Below are positions 9,746-21,736 of a stretch of DNA of 64,000 bases, piece by piece. Location: contig NZ_CP043727.1 in NCBI RefSeq assembly GCF_009831415.1, positions 1,116,001 through 1,180,000 on the forward strand, in the 5' to 3' direction. Position 1 is the stretch's first letter; each line of letters begins with the position of its first letter. This stretch comes from Yersinia canariae (lineage in GTDB: Bacteria; Pseudomonadota; Gammaproteobacteria; Enterobacterales; Enterobacteriaceae). The translations under genes were made by a program, and so were the position numbers. Below the pieces are notes generated by a model. That model had not been told where the DNA came from and searched no databases. It worked only from the letters and a program-made list of their open reading frames with translations.

Positions 9746-10432
9746 ATGAATGCATCAGATCTCATTCGTATCATGCAATTTGGTGATTCCGTACTGCCGG
9801 TCGGGGCCTTTACGTTTTCTAATGGTGTGGAATCCGCCATTCAAACTGGCGTTGTGCATGACGTGCCGACGCTAAAAGGCTTTGTTTTTACGGCGTTAAA
9901 GCAGGCCGCCAGTTGTGATGGAATGGGGGTTGTTGCTGCCCACCGGGCAGTGATGGCCGATGATCGCGACGGTATCATCCGTGCCGATTGGGCCGTGAAT
10001 AATCGCAAGTTAAATGAAGAAAGCCGCCTGATGGCTACCCGAATGGGGAAAAAACTGGCGGAGATGTCAATCCATGTAGTGGAACATCCTCTGATTAGCT
10101 GGTGGCTGGCGCAGATAAAAAACGGCAATACCGCGGGGACCTATCCGGTCACTCAGGCGGTGGTCATGGCCGCGCAGGGGATTGGGCAGCGGGAAGTGGT
10201 GGTGATGCACCAATATGGTGTGGCGATGACGATATTAAGTGCAGCCATGCGTTTGATGCGCGTTACTCATTTCGATACACAGCATATCTTGTTTGAATTA
10301 AACCACGACATCGAGACATTCTGTGATATCGCCGAAATTGGTGATATTGAGCAGATGTCTTCGTATGTGCCTATTGTGGATGTGTTGGCGGCGGTGCATG
10401 TGAAAGCACACGTTCGCCTCTTTAGTAACTGA
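9746..10432 (+). CDS. ureF: Urease accessory protein UreF
   Basis: Helical accessory protein, 228 residues, that docks on UreD and gates the UreG GTPase during nickel insertion. The family opening [23 protein letters not shown] is evident. A GGGAGG ribosome-binding site lies 8 bases before the ATG, and the gene follows ureE by 21 bases. A 102-base gap follows before ureG. Confidence 0.95.
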   Translation: MNASDLIRIMQFGDSVLPVGAFTFSNGVESAIQTGVVHDVPTLKGFVFTALKQAASCDGMGVVAAHRAVMADDRDGIIRADWAVNNRKLNEESRLMATRMGKKLAEMSIHVVEHPLISWWLAQIKNGNTAGTYPVTQAVVMAAQGIGQREVVVMHQYGVAMTILSAAMRLMRVTHFDTQHILFELNHDIETFCDIAEIGDIEQMSSYVPIVDVLAAVHVKAHVRLFSN

Positions 10433-10534
10433 TCGATAAAAATGAATTCTGAGTGCTGGGCGGGTTTGTTAATCACATACATTTTATTCGCCAAGTACCT
10501 AGCCAATATCAGATAAAACTAAGAGGATTACCCC

Positions 10535-11200
10535 GTGAATAGCCATTCAACCGATAAACGCAAAAAGATTACCCGCATTGGTATTGGTGGCCCGGTAGGT
10601 TCAGGTAAAACCGCCATTATCGAAGTGATCACCCCGATTCTGATCAACCGGGGTATTAAGCCACTGATCATTACCAATGACATCGTCACCACCGAGGATG
10701 CCAAACAGGTGAAACGCACCCTTAAAGGTATTCTGGATGAAGAGAAGATCCTAGGGGTAGAAACGGGGGCTTGCCCGCATACCGCAGTGCGTGAAGACCC
10801 GAGCATGAATATTGCCGCAGTGGAGGAGATGGAAGAGCGCTTCCCTGATAGCGACCTGATAATGATTGAAAGTGGCGGTGATAACCTGACATTGACCTTC
10901 AGCCCGGCACTGGCCGACTTCTATATCTATGTTATCGATGTAGCGGAAGGGGAAAAAATCCCGCGTAAAAATGGCCCTGGTTTGGTTCAGGCCGACATTC
11001 TGGTTATTAACAAAATTGACCTCGCACCCTATGTGGGCGCCAGCCTGGATGTGATGGAAAGTGATACCAAAGTGGTTCGTGGCGAGCGGCCTTATATTCT
11101 GACCAACTGCAAAACCGGTCAGGGTATTGAAGAGTTGGTCAATATGATTATGCGCGATTTCCTATTTACCCATGTTGAGCCGCAAGGAGAACATGCATGA
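10535..11200 (+). CDS. ureG: Urease accessory GTPase UreG
   Basis: SIMIBI-class GTPase that couples GTP hydrolysis to nickel insertion. The P-loop GIGGPVGSGKTA lies near residues 17-28, a metal-binding Cys-Pro-His motif is in GACPHTAVREDPS, ESGGDNLTLTFSP follows, and the G4 motif is NKIDLAP. Length 221. Its stop overlaps the ureD start by 4 bases (ATGA), implying coupled translation. Confidence 0.97.
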   Translation: MNSHSTDKRKKITRIGIGGPVGSGKTAIIEVITPILINRGIKPLIITNDIVTTEDAKQVKRTLKGILDEEKILGVETGACPHTAVREDPSMNIAAVEEMEERFPDSDLIMIESGGDNLTLTFSPALADFYIYVIDVAEGEKIPRKNGPGLVQADILVINKIDLAPYVGASLDVMESDTKVVRGERPYILTNCKTGQGIEELVNMIMRDFLFTHVEPQGEHA

Positions 11201-12162
11201 CATCGCAGAGCCAGAATATCGTGGAAACTCCTTCACGGGTTCGCGCTCACGCATTAGGTGTTAACGCGCCGGAATTAGCGGAATATCAAGATGAACCGGC
11301 GCAAATGCGTAGCGGAGCCATAGGGAAAAGCGGCTATCTCAAACTAAGATTCGCCAAACGCGAGCATCGCAGTATTTTGGCAGAAATGGAAAGACGCGTG
11401 CCATCAATGGTGCAAAAGGCGCTGTATTGGGATGAAGAAATGCCCGAATTGCCTTGTGTAACCATGATTTCGACGTCGGGGTGCATTTTACAAGGGGACC
11501 GGCTGGCCACTGATGTGATTGTGGAGGCGGGCGCTTGTGCCCATGTCACCACCCAGTCGGCGACCAAAGTCCATATGATGAATGCGAACTATGCGTCGCA
11601 GATACAGAATTTCACCATAGAAGAGGGCGGCTATCTGGAGTTTATGCCAGACCCCCTTATTCCACACCGTAATTCGCGCTTTATTACTGATACCACCATT
11701 AATATTCATCCTACGGCGACTGCGATTTATTCGGAGGTGCTGATGTCTGGGCGTAAATATCACCATGCGGACGAACGCTTTGGTTTTGATGTTTATTCAT
11801 CCAGAGTGGCTGCGCACAATTTGGCCGGTAAAGAGCTATTTGTTGAAAAGTATGTGCTGGAACCGAAGACAGAAAGTCTTGATGCCATTGGGGTAATGCA
11901 ATCATTTGACGCATTTGGCAATGTCATCTTATTAACCCCCAAAGAGCACCATGACCGCATTCTGGCGCGGGTACCCGCCCACTTTGATATGAAAGGGGGG
12001 ATTGCCAGTGGCGCGACGCGCTTACCCAATGATTGCGGTCTGGTATTTAAAGCCTTGGGCATTGACAGTGCGGGTGTTAAGGATGAAATCCGACAGTTCT
12101 GGAAAATAGCGCGTGAGGAGATTCTCGGTGTGACATTGCCAGAAAAATTCTTATGGCGCTAA
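11197..12162 (+). CDS. ureD: Urease accessory protein UreD
   Basis: Scaffold protein that binds apourease and, with UreF and UreG, guides nickel to the active site. At 321 residues it is longer than the roughly 270 typical of Klebsiella UreD, because about 45 N-terminal residues precede the family start near GYLKLRFAKREHRSIL. Typical segments QSATKVHMM and EFMPDPLIPHRNSRF are present. Its place at the end of the operon is the Yersinia order. Confidence 0.94.
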   Translation: MTSQSQNIVETPSRVRAHALGVNAPELAEYQDEPAQMRSGAIGKSGYLKLRFAKREHRSILAEMERRVPSMVQKALYWDEEMPELPCVTMISTSGCILQGDRLATDVIVEAGACAHVTTQSATKVHMMNANYASQIQNFTIEEGGYLEFMPDPLIPHRNSRFITDTTINIHPTATAIYSEVLMSGRKYHHADERFGFDVYSSRVAAHNLAGKELFVEKYVLEPKTESLDAIGVMQSFDAFGNVILLTPKEHHDRILARVPAHFDMKGGIASGATRLPNDCGLVFKALGIDSAGVKDEIRQFWKIAREEILGVTLPEKFLWR

Positions 12163-12189
12163 GGTGTTGCTCAATGTCATACGGTGTTG

Positions 12190-12274
12190 CAGCAAAGCAT
12201 CGCTGTAACAATCAGTAAGTGCAACTACACATGAGAGCAGCTAACACAGCTGCGGCTTCAAGTTAGAAGGGTAA
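12190..12274 (+). repeat. Partial ERIC-like repeat before yut
   Basis: The right half of an ERIC-like element: GCAGCAAAG, a decayed centre with AGTAAGTGCAACTACACATGAG, then CAGCTAACACAGCTGCGGCTTCAAGTTAGAAGGGTA. It ends a few bases before the yut ATG, so its AGAAGGG end may serve as the yut ribosome-binding site. Confidence 0.6.
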
Positions 12275-12278
12275 AATA

Positions 12279-13271
12279 ATGAATGCGAAAACGGGCAATC
12301 AATCCGGCTGGGCACAACTGAGTGCTTCAAATGTTTTCATTGAATTTATCGATACAACGCTGCGCGGCTGTGCTCAAGTCATGTTCCAGAATAACCCTCT
12401 AACCGGGTTATTCTTCTTTATCGCGATATTTGTCGGAGCCTTTGGTGAGGGAAATCCGGCGGTGGCCTATGGTTGTGTGCTAGGAACTGTAGTGGCCACA
12501 CTCACCGGGTTAACCATGCGCGACCGTAAATCATGGCGCTCAGGATTATACGGTTATAACGGCTGTTTGGTGGGGACGGCATTACCGACATTTTTGGTTG
12601 CCACGCCAGTGGTCTGGGCCTGTATTGTTTTGGGCAGTATCGTGTCGGTCATTGTTATGGCCTGCATCGCGGATATTTTAAAAACCTGGAAAGTCGCGGC
12701 GTTAACAGCACCTTTTGTTCTCACCACTTGGATGATATTACTGGCCAGCTACGCCTTTGCCGGTTTGCATAGCAGTGGATTACCGACGCCAGCACTTCCC
12801 CATCCACTCGTTTTAGACGCGAGTGCCGTGGCGGCTGGTGGCAATATTGTCGTCAGCATGTTTAATGGTATTTCGCAGGTATTCTTATTCAGCAGTTTGA
12901 TTGGCGGTATTCTTTTTGTCATCGGGCTTGCGGTTGAATCGCTTTGGGCGGCGATTTTTGCACTGGGGGGAACGCTCTTGGCACTTCTCACCGCTATGTT
13001 TCTTGGGGCAAATCCTAGCAGTATTGATGCCGGACTTTATGCATTCAGTGCGGTATTAACAGCGATTGCTTTAGGTTCAACATTTAATAAACCCAGTTGG
13101 CGTGTGCTGGCTTATACCATCATCGGGGTTATTTTTACGGTCATCGTACAGGGTGCGCTAAATATATTCTTATCCCCTATTGGTATTCCTACATTAACGA
13201 TGCCTTTTGTTCTCGCTTCATGGTTGTTCCTGGTTCCGAATAAAGATGTAATGCCAGCACATAGACAATAA
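12279..13271 (+). CDS. yut: Urea transporter Yut
   Basis: Membrane channel of the UT/SLC14 urea-transporter family, 330 residues, about ten membrane segments in two homologous halves (QVMFQNNPLTGLFFF near residue 33 and a related FLFSSLIGGILFVIG stretch near 205). It would let urea enter the cytoplasm to feed urease. It lies 116 bases after ureD in the same direction, separated by an ERIC remnant, and is followed after 23 bases by the ureH nickel permease. Confidence 0.93.
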   Translation: MNAKTGNQSGWAQLSASNVFIEFIDTTLRGCAQVMFQNNPLTGLFFFIAIFVGAFGEGNPAVAYGCVLGTVVATLTGLTMRDRKSWRSGLYGYNGCLVGTALPTFLVATPVVWACIVLGSIVSVIVMACIADILKTWKVAALTAPFVLTTWMILLASYAFAGLHSSGLPTPALPHPLVLDASAVAAGGNIVVSMFNGISQVFLFSSLIGGILFVIGLAVESLWAAIFALGGTLLALLTAMFLGANPSSIDAGLYAFSAVLTAIALGSTFNKPSWRVLAYTIIGVIFTVIVQGALNIFLSPIGIPTLTMPFVLASWLFLVPNKDVMPAHRQ

Positions 13272-13949
13272 CGATTTTATTCTGGAGCACCAACATGACA
13301 ACTGGAATAGAGAAACGTAGCGCGTTTGGCAACCAGCAAACTAAACGTCGTGCTATTTATTTATTGATAGGATTACTGGTTGTTAATGGGCTGGCATGGC
13401 TTTGGGCTTTTACTGAATTTAATGATAATGCGGTGTTGATGGGAATGGCATTCCTGGCTTATAGCTTTGGTTTACGTCATGCTGTTGACGCCGACCATAT
13501 TGCGGCCATTGATAATGTTACCCGCAAACTTATGCAGCAGGGGAAAACCCCGATTGCAGTGGGAACATTCTTCTCCCTTGGACATTCCACCATTGTCATA
13601 TTAGCGTCACTTGCCATCGCCGCGACCGCGATGGCATTTAAAAATAATATGGCATGGTTCCATGAAACGGGAGGTTTGATTGGAACATTAGTCTCATCTC
13701 TGTTTTTATTGTTATTTGGCTTCCTTAATTTAACCATCCTGATTTCAGTCTATAAAAAATTCAAACAGGTCAAAGCGGGGCATGTCTATAAAGACGAAGA
13801 GCTTGACCTGCTGGTGACGAATAATGGTGGTTTTCTCGCCAGAATATTCAAACGTGTATTTAATATGGTGAGTAAAAGCTGGCATATGTACCCGGTGGGA
13901 TTTTTATTTGGCCTGGGTTTTGATACCGCGACTGAAATTGGAGTATTAG

Positions 13950-15144
<1,195 letters not shown>

Positions 15145-15570
15145 TTAGGAATCTCAGCTGCAAGTGCCACCCACGGTATGAATTTATGGTCAATTATGGT
15201 CTTCCCTATTTTATTTGCTTCCGGGATGGCATTGATCGACTCACTTGATAACTTTGTTATGATTGGCGCATATGGCTGGGCTTTTTCTAAACCAGTACGT
15301 AAATTGTATTACAACATTACTATCACGGCAGCTTCAGTTATCATCGCATTCTTCATTGGTGGGATTGAAGCATTAGGGTTAATTGCAGATAAACTTAATT
15401 TGACCGGTGGCTTTTGGACACCAATAAATAATATCAGTGAAAACTTAGGTGAGATAGGTTACTGGATTATTGGTATGTTTATCCTGTGCTGGATAATTTC
15501 TGCGGTTAATTATTATGTTCGTGGTTATGATAAATTAAGTATTACTCGTTAGTTATAATTTAATAAAATA

Positions 15571-15597
15571 AAAAGGCGCTTATCAAGCGCCTTTTTT
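15571..15597. terminator. Bidirectional terminator, ureH / hdeB
   Basis: Stem AAGGCGCTT / AAGCGCCTT with a short loop and flanking A and T runs. It lies between convergent ureH and hdeB and would stop transcripts in both directions. Confidence 0.9.
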
Positions 15598-15617
15598 ATA
15601 AGATAAACATTTACAGA

Positions 15618-15950
15618 TTACATGTGTTTTTTAGCAAAACCTAAAATATCCTGTTTAATTTCAGAGAGTTTGCTTTCAGGTGCTTTCTTGCAGACTTCGA
15701 CCACTTTCGGTGTCACGATAGTGTCAGTCTCGTGCAAGTCAACATAATCACCTTTCTTATATTGAGTATCATCATTTATTACCCAATAAACGACAGGAGT
15801 AAATGACTTAGGATTCAGATCCAGGAACTCTTTGCAGGTCATATCACTCGGGGTAGTCGCTGTTGTGCTAGTGGTTGCTGCAAAACTTGTGGCGGCAGCG
15901 GAAAGTAATAAACCAGTCAATGCAATATTACGAAGTGATTTGTAGGACAT
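15618..15950 (-). CDS. hdeB: Periplasmic acid-stress chaperone HdeB
   Basis: Small periplasmic chaperone of the HdeA/HdeB family, which binds unfolding proteins at low pH. The 110-residue protein has a signal peptide (SLRNIALTGLLLSAAATSFA, cut near residue 25) and the HdeB core DMTCKEFLDLNPKSFTPVVYW. Two cysteines (in DMTCKEF and VEVCKKAP) would form the conserved disulfide. No hdeA partner lies beside it. Its place next to urease makes sense as acid defence. Confidence 0.92.
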   Translation of the reverse strand: MSYKSLRNIALTGLLLSAAATSFAATTSTTATTPSDMTCKEFLDLNPKSFTPVVYWVINDDTQYKKGDYVDLHETDTIVTPKVVEVCKKAPESKLSEIKQDILGFAKKHM

Positions 15951-16294
15951 GCTTATTTCCTTATTTATCTGTTAAATATGATGGAATATTTAAGACACTT
16001 AAATTAAGGGTGATAGATATCACTCAAGTCTACGAACATTGGCATTTCCGATATGCCAATGAACCTGTATATTATTAACCAAAATGGGATTAATGCCAAC
16101 TATAGGATTATTATTTTACTCATTATTGAGTATGGATAACTTTACAAAATGTAAAATGACCAGAGTGATGTTGTCTTTATAAGGATAACCGAATTATCAT
16201 TTGATTTTGGTCAAAAATAATCATATTTGACCATGATTTTTATCATTTTTTATCTATACTTGATTCACCTATAACAATTTTAGTCACTCTATTG
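15951..16294. promoter_or_regulatory. Divergent intergenic region hdeB / kch
   Basis: About 340 AT-rich bases carrying the two divergent promoters. An AAGGAAATAAG ribosome-binding site serves hdeB. I see no RNA gene or clear operator here. Confidence 0.5.
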
Positions 16295-17470
16295 ATGAAA
16301 ATATTACAGGAAATTAAAACTAAAGTATCAATACCACTTTTATTGGCTATTTTGGTCGCCATTAATGGGTATTTGGTGTTAAGCCCTGTGCTTTTCCGGG
16401 CACTATCTCATTCAACAGATGCGATGAGCAATTTCAGTACTTGGAAGGAGGCGCTAAGTTTTCTCGAATTATTGGAAATTCCAAGGTTTATGATTGGGTT
16501 GCTATTGATATTAATGGCATTTTCAGTCGCGATGAAAATCCGTACTGCATGGTTTCTTACGGTATTATTGTTGTTTACTCTCGTTGCTATCAATATCTTT
16601 ATTCTAAAAGATCAGAATAAACTGACGACTTATTCCCTTATTGTCGTTGTTGCGCTGCTATTTTATTGGCGTGAGTTTGATCATTACAGTCTCGGCAGTG
16701 CAACATTTTTTGCGATCGCGAGTATTTGTTCATTAATCGTCTATAGCATGCTGGGTACACTTTACATGGGCGATGAGTTCGCACCGGCAGTGACCGATTT
16801 ACCTACTGCGTTCTATTTCGCGATTGTTTGTATGTCAACAGTGGGCTTCGGGGATATTATTCCGCATACCACTGTGGCGAGAATGTTCACTCTTACGGTG
16901 ATTATTGCTGGTATTACAGTCTTTGCTACTTCGATTGCTTCTATTGCCGGCCCGATAATCAGTAATAATATTAAACGCATTGTTAAAGGTAGGATCTATC
17001 ACGTGGAACGTAAAAATCATTTTATTATTGTCGGTTCCAATTCTTTGGCACTCAATGTCTATAATGGCCTGCGTGACCGAGGTGATGATGTCACTGTTGT
17101 TTGCTCGGTAGGTAGCCAACACAGTTTTCCTCCACATGCGGATGTTATCGAGGGAGATCCCTCTTCAGTAGAAACACTGAAACTGGCTGGTGCCGCCAAG
17201 GCAAAATATATTATTGCATTGTGCAACAATGATGCCGACAACACCTTTACTATTTTGGCAGCGAAAGAAATTGCTGGTGAAGGGACGAAAACACTGGCAT
17301 TAGTCAATGAAACACAGAATATGAAGAAAGTGAAACGGGTTAACCCTGATATGGTGTTCTCACTGCCATTATTGGGGAGTGAACTGCTGGTCAGGACCTT
17401 AAATGGCGATACGATTAATAACTCTCTTATTACCGAAATGTTCTTTGGTAATTGTCAGAAATTAGATTAA
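16295..17470 (+). CDS. kch: Voltage-gated potassium channel Kch
   Basis: Inner-membrane potassium channel, 391 residues. About six membrane segments are followed by the selectivity filter TVGFGD (residues 182-187) and a cytoplasmic RCK/TrkA-N domain that starts at HFIIVGSNSLALNVY near residue 245. The filter has GFGD where E. coli Kch has GYGD, a substitution seen in some potassium channels. The ATG just after an in-frame TTG was chosen. The ribosome-binding site is weak. Confidence 0.9.
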   Translation: MKILQEIKTKVSIPLLLAILVAINGYLVLSPVLFRALSHSTDAMSNFSTWKEALSFLELLEIPRFMIGLLLILMAFSVAMKIRTAWFLTVLLLFTLVAINIFILKDQNKLTTYSLIVVVALLFYWREFDHYSLGSATFFAIASICSLIVYSMLGTLYMGDEFAPAVTDLPTAFYFAIVCMSTVGFGDIIPHTTVARMFTLTVIIAGITVFATSIASIAGPIISNNIKRIVKGRIYHVERKNHFIIVGSNSLALNVYNGLRDRGDDVTVVCSVGSQHSFPPHADVIEGDPSSVETLKLAGAAKAKYIIALCNNDADNTFTILAAKEIAGEGTKTLALVNETQNMKKVKRVNPDMVFSLPLLGSELLVRTLNGDTINNSLITEMFFGNCQKLD

Positions 17471-17498
17471 CGCTATTGGATTATCAGCAAATACGCAT

Positions 17499-17528
17499 AA
17501 AAACACCCTCATGATGAGGGTGTTTTTA
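17499..17528. terminator. Bidirectional terminator, kch / crcB
   Basis: Stem ACACCCTCA / TGAGGGTGT with flanking A and T runs between two convergent genes. Confidence 0.9.
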
Positions 17529-17553
17529 TACCTCAAAATATCCCTACACTTTC

Positions 17554-17958
17554 TTATTCTGTGGTGGTTTGTGGATCTTTAGGTTTTTCTTTGGGGCCGA
17601 CCATTAAACCCAATTCAACAGCGATAAAACCAACGATTAAACTAGCAACCAAATAACAGATTGACACTAGAATGCCACTGGGGGTTTTCATCATTTCGAC
17701 GGCACCAAATACGAAACTGGAAAATGTCGACAGGCCACCCATGATGCCGGTACCCACCATCAAATGGACATATTGGTTAATTTTACCGTTTTTAAAGAAG
17801 GAGGTGGCTAGCCCTAATAAAAATGCGGCGATGATATTGGCTGCAAAGATATCCATCGGGAAGCCATCGGCCAGTCGCGGTACTGATAACATAATAAACT
17901 CACGACACATGGCACCAAAAGCACCACCAACAAAAACTAAAATAATAAGATTCGGCAT
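17554..17958 (-). CDS. crcB: Fluoride channel CrcB/Fluc, copy B
   Basis: Small four-helix fluoride channel, 134 residues. Visible family motifs: [13 protein letters not shown] near residue 8, an Asn in [10 protein letters not shown], and [13 protein letters not shown] near 75. The hydrophilic tail [14 protein letters not shown] is longer than usual. A second crcB lies just upstream in the same direction, 35 bases away. Tandem crcB genes often encode heterodimeric channels. An AGAGAATTG segment precedes the ATG. Confidence 0.92.
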   Translation of the reverse strand: MPNLIILVFVGGAFGAMCREFIMLSVPRLADGFPMDIFAANIIAAFLLGLATSFFKNGKINQYVHLMVGTGIMGGLSTFSSFVFGAVEMMKTPSGILVSICYLVASLIVGFIAVELGLMVGPKEKPKDPQTTTE

Positions 17959-17993
17959 AACAATTCTCTCCGATTAATAAATTAGTCCTCTGA

Positions 17994-18374
17994 CTAATAA
18001 GCCAGCCATGCACCAAACGCGGCTGCCGCTAAACCGACTAATACAGAGATAATCAGATATCCAGCAGCAATAGCTCTGCCTCGGGTTGTAGACAGTTTTG
18101 CCGCATCTAATTGCATGCTACTGAAAGTGGTATAGCCGCCTAAAATACCGGTTAACACGGCTGCATTCATGAGGTCACCATAGCGATCGCGCCAGTCGAC
18201 ACTAAAAAGAATGCTCAGATAACCAATCACAAATGCCCCCGAAATATTAATTAGAAAAGTGCCGAGGGGGAAATTACCTTTATATATTTTGCCGACACCG
18301 AGCCCTATCCACCATCGTAATAGTGAGCCGATCCCACCACCTAGCCCAACCCACATGACATCGATTGCAGTCAT
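17994..18374 (-). CDS. crcB: Fluoride channel CrcB/Fluc, copy A
   Basis: First of the tandem pair, 126 residues from an ATG preceded by GGAGGG. An upstream in-frame ATG would add 22 residues and lacks such a site. Motifs: GLGGGIGSLLRWWIGLG, INISGAFVIGY and TGILGGYTTFSSMQLD. Together the two proteins would lower cytoplasmic fluoride. I searched the leader for a crcB fluoride riboswitch and did not see one. Confidence 0.93.
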   Translation of the reverse strand: MTAIDVMWVGLGGGIGSLLRWWIGLGVGKIYKGNFPLGTFLINISGAFVIGYLSILFSVDWRDRYGDLMNAAVLTGILGGYTTFSSMQLDAAKLSTTRGRAIAAGYLIISVLVGLAAAAFGAWLAY

Positions 18375-18563
18375 AAAAAACCCTCCATAGTTATTCATTA
18401 GAGTGGCAATAATTGTAGTACAAATAAGCCATGGCAGCATTCGGATATATGAATTATAGAGTAAGATTTGATGCAGAAAGGGCGGGGTGCTTGCAGTGGT
18501 AGAAGATAGGGTTAAAATAGGAATGCTGTTTCAAAAATACAATAAATGGAGATAGAAGCCATC

Positions 18564-19598
<1,035 letters not shown>

Positions 19599-19631
19599 TT
19601 TGTTATAACTCGTCACTGACAGTAATCATGT

Positions 19632-19658
19632 AAAAGCCGGAAGATTTTCCGGCTTTTT
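19632..19658. terminator. Bidirectional terminator, gpr / yliI
   Basis: Stem AAAGCCGGAA / TTCCGGCTTT with A and T runs on either side, between convergent genes. Confidence 0.92.
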
Positions 19659-19678
19659 GTCGGAGATATATTGGGAAA

Positions 19679-20842
19679 TTATGGATTAGTCGCAAGGCCG
19701 ACTTTTAGTAACTTACCATCGCTCTCGTCCGTCAACAGATAAACATAGCCGTCAGGTCCGATGCGCACATCGCGGATTCGTTCGCCGCGCGAACCCAGCA
19801 GGCGCTCTTCGGCAATGACTTTATCGCCATCCAGTTGCAAGCGAATTAACTCTTTTTGCGCTAATGCTCCAATGAATAGTGAGTGTTGCCAGGCTGGGAA
19901 TCGAGCGGCATTATAAAATGCCATCCCACTGATACCTGGCGATTTTTCCCAGTAATAAGCGGGCTGTTCAGTCCCATCAAGATGCGTACCTTTGGCTTCA
20001 GGGATCGGCAAACCAGAATAATTCACGCCATGCGTTGCTAATGGCCAGCCGTAGTTTTTTCCAGCCTCGGGGATATTTATTTCATCGCCACCTTTCGGCC
20101 CATGTTCATTAGACCACATCACGCCACTCCATGGGTTAAGTGCCAGCCCTTGCGGATTGCGATGGCCGTAGGACCAGATTTCTGGTTTTGCCGGTGACTT
20201 ATTAGTAAAGGGATTATCTTTTGATACCTTACCGTCGAGGGTTAGACGGACAACTTTACCTTGATGCAAGCTCAAATCCTGAGCTGTCAGGCGCTGATTA
20301 TTTTCACCTAGGGTGATAAAGAGATGGTTTTGTTCATCAAAAGCTAATTTACCGCCAAAATGGTTGCCAGTTGATAATTTGGGTTGTTGGCGGAAAAAGA
20401 CAGTGAAGTTTTCAATGGCAGTTCCTTGCGGATTAAGGCGACCATAGCCGACTGCTGTACCGGCTTTCCCATCCTTTCCCTCTTCGGCAAAACTGAGATA
20501 AATGCGCCTATCTTGAGCAAACTTCGGTGATAATGCCACTTCAAGTAAGCCACCTTGCCCTTTGGCATACACCGCAGGCACCCCTTTTAAGGGCTCTGAT
20601 AGCGCTTTTCCTTGCTGCCATAATCGTAACTGCCCGGAACGCTCAGTGATTAAAATCCCTCCATTTTCCGGCAAAAATGCCAGGGACCAGGGATGATCCA
20701 GCCCATCTTGCAGTTCAGCGACGGTCACTGTGGTGGGAGGGGCTGCTATCACTGGTGTCGAGATAAACACACTGAGTATGAGGAATTTTAATACCTGCAA
20801 AGGCAGTCGAGAAGTTGGTGTTTTATATCCTAATAACGTCAT
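19679..20842 (-). CDS. yliI: PQQ-dependent aldose sugar dehydrogenase, YliI-like
   Basis: Periplasmic six-bladed beta-propeller of the soluble glucose/aldose dehydrogenase family, 387 residues from this start. A signal peptide is seen (VLKFLILSVFISTPVIA, cut near APP). The body holds LDHPWSLAFLPENGGILITERSG, STGNHFGGKLAFD, IWSYGHRNPQGLA (catalytic His region) and SNEHGPKGGDEIN. The chosen ATG is 7 bases after GGAG; longer in-frame starts would put residues ahead of the signal peptide. The family uses PQQ cofactor, which may be taken up from outside because no pqq genes are in view. Confidence 0.88.
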   Translation of the reverse strand: MTLLGYKTPTSRLPLQVLKFLILSVFISTPVIAAPPTTVTVAELQDGLDHPWSLAFLPENGGILITERSGQLRLWQQGKALSEPLKGVPAVYAKGQGGLLEVALSPKFAQDRRIYLSFAEEGKDGKAGTAVGYGRLNPQGTAIENFTVFFRQQPKLSTGNHFGGKLAFDEQNHLFITLGENNQRLTAQDLSLHQGKVVRLTLDGKVSKDNPFTNKSPAKPEIWSYGHRNPQGLALNPWSGVMWSNEHGPKGGDEINIPEAGKNYGWPLATHGVNYSGLPIPEAKGTHLDGTEQPAYYWEKSPGISGMAFYNAARFPAWQHSLFIGALAQKELIRLQLDGDKVIAEERLLGSRGERIRDVRIGPDGYVYLLTDESDGKLLKVGLATNP

Positions 20843-21408
20843 TAGCCACTCCATAAATATGCAAACACCTGTTAACTTTAGAGTATTAAGTAGAAATCGG
20901 CTATTTTTGCCTCTAAACCGTGTGTGGAGAAGAGAATAGTGGCTATGCACTTCGCTTCACGAATAAAGCTGACGGGGTGAACTCAGGCTAAAAGTGAGAA
21001 AGTCTGGATGAAACGATTATCAAACCAATAAGATTCCCTAATTTATCTTTTTATAGGTTTCAATAGATTTTATCGCTATCCCTTGTTGTTCCAAAATCCT
21101 TCAATAAAAACTAACCACCTGAAATACAAATGAATTAAACTTAATTCGCCGAGCAAAAAAATAATCATTTTGCGATAACCATCACATTGTAATAACTAAG
21201 AAATGTGAAGGCTATCAATGTGGAAAGTCAATTAGAGACGATTATGCTTGTGCTAGGATTACTGTATTGGCTGTCAACTCCGTATACTGCCGACAACCAG
21301 AAACAATGGAGCTGGGCAAGGGGCACGATAAAGTTCAGATAAAGGGAATTCACCATTGCACTGGCATATGAATAACTTGTGTCTTTTGAACATCAAAAGG
21401 TGTTGGGT
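20843..21408. promoter_or_regulatory. Divergent region upstream of the chitobiose operon
   Basis: About 565 bases between yliI and chbB. This should hold the chb promoter and the sites for NagC, ChbR and CRP known for E. coli chb. I see isolated TGTGA-type half sites (for example in AAATGTGAAGG near 21202) but no full consensus, so none is called. Confidence 0.4.
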
Positions 21409-21726
21409 ATGGAAAAGAAAAAAATTTATCTATTTTGCTCTGCTGGTATGTCTACATCGTTACTGGTTTCCAAAATGAAAGTGCAAGCAGAGAAGTATGA
21501 AGTGCCAGTGATAATCAATGCTTACCCGGAAGCGCTGGCAGCACAGCATGGCACTGAAGCAGATGTGATCCTATTAGGGCCGCAGATTGCTTACATGTTG
21601 CCCGAGGTCACCAAAATGTTCCCTAACAAACCCGTCGAAGTGATTGATTCAATTCTGTACGGAAAAGTTGATGGTTTAGGGGTATTAAAAGCTGCTGTTG
21701 CCGCAATAAAAAAAGCAAAACAATAA
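21409..21726 (+). CDS. chbB: PTS chitobiose/cellobiose transporter subunit IIB
   Basis: Cytoplasmic phosphotransfer protein of the lactose/cellobiose PTS family, 105 residues. The phosphorylated cysteine is in FCSAGMSTS at residue 8. It passes phosphate from ChbA to the sugar entering through ChbC. Start [13 protein letters not shown] is preferred over an in-frame ATG/GTG further upstream because family members begin there. It leads a compact operon in the order IIB-IIC-GH1-IIA-regulator-deacetylase. Confidence 0.95.
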   Translation: MEKKKIYLFCSAGMSTSLLVSKMKVQAEKYEVPVIINAYPEALAAQHGTEADVILLGPQIAYMLPEVTKMFPNKPVEVIDSILYGKVDGLGVLKAAVAAIKKAKQ

Positions 21727-21736
21727 GGGGAGCACT

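Noticed and set aside
18375..18560. Fluoride riboswitch before crcB
   Set aside because: The conserved crcB-motif segments could not be found on the minus strand.
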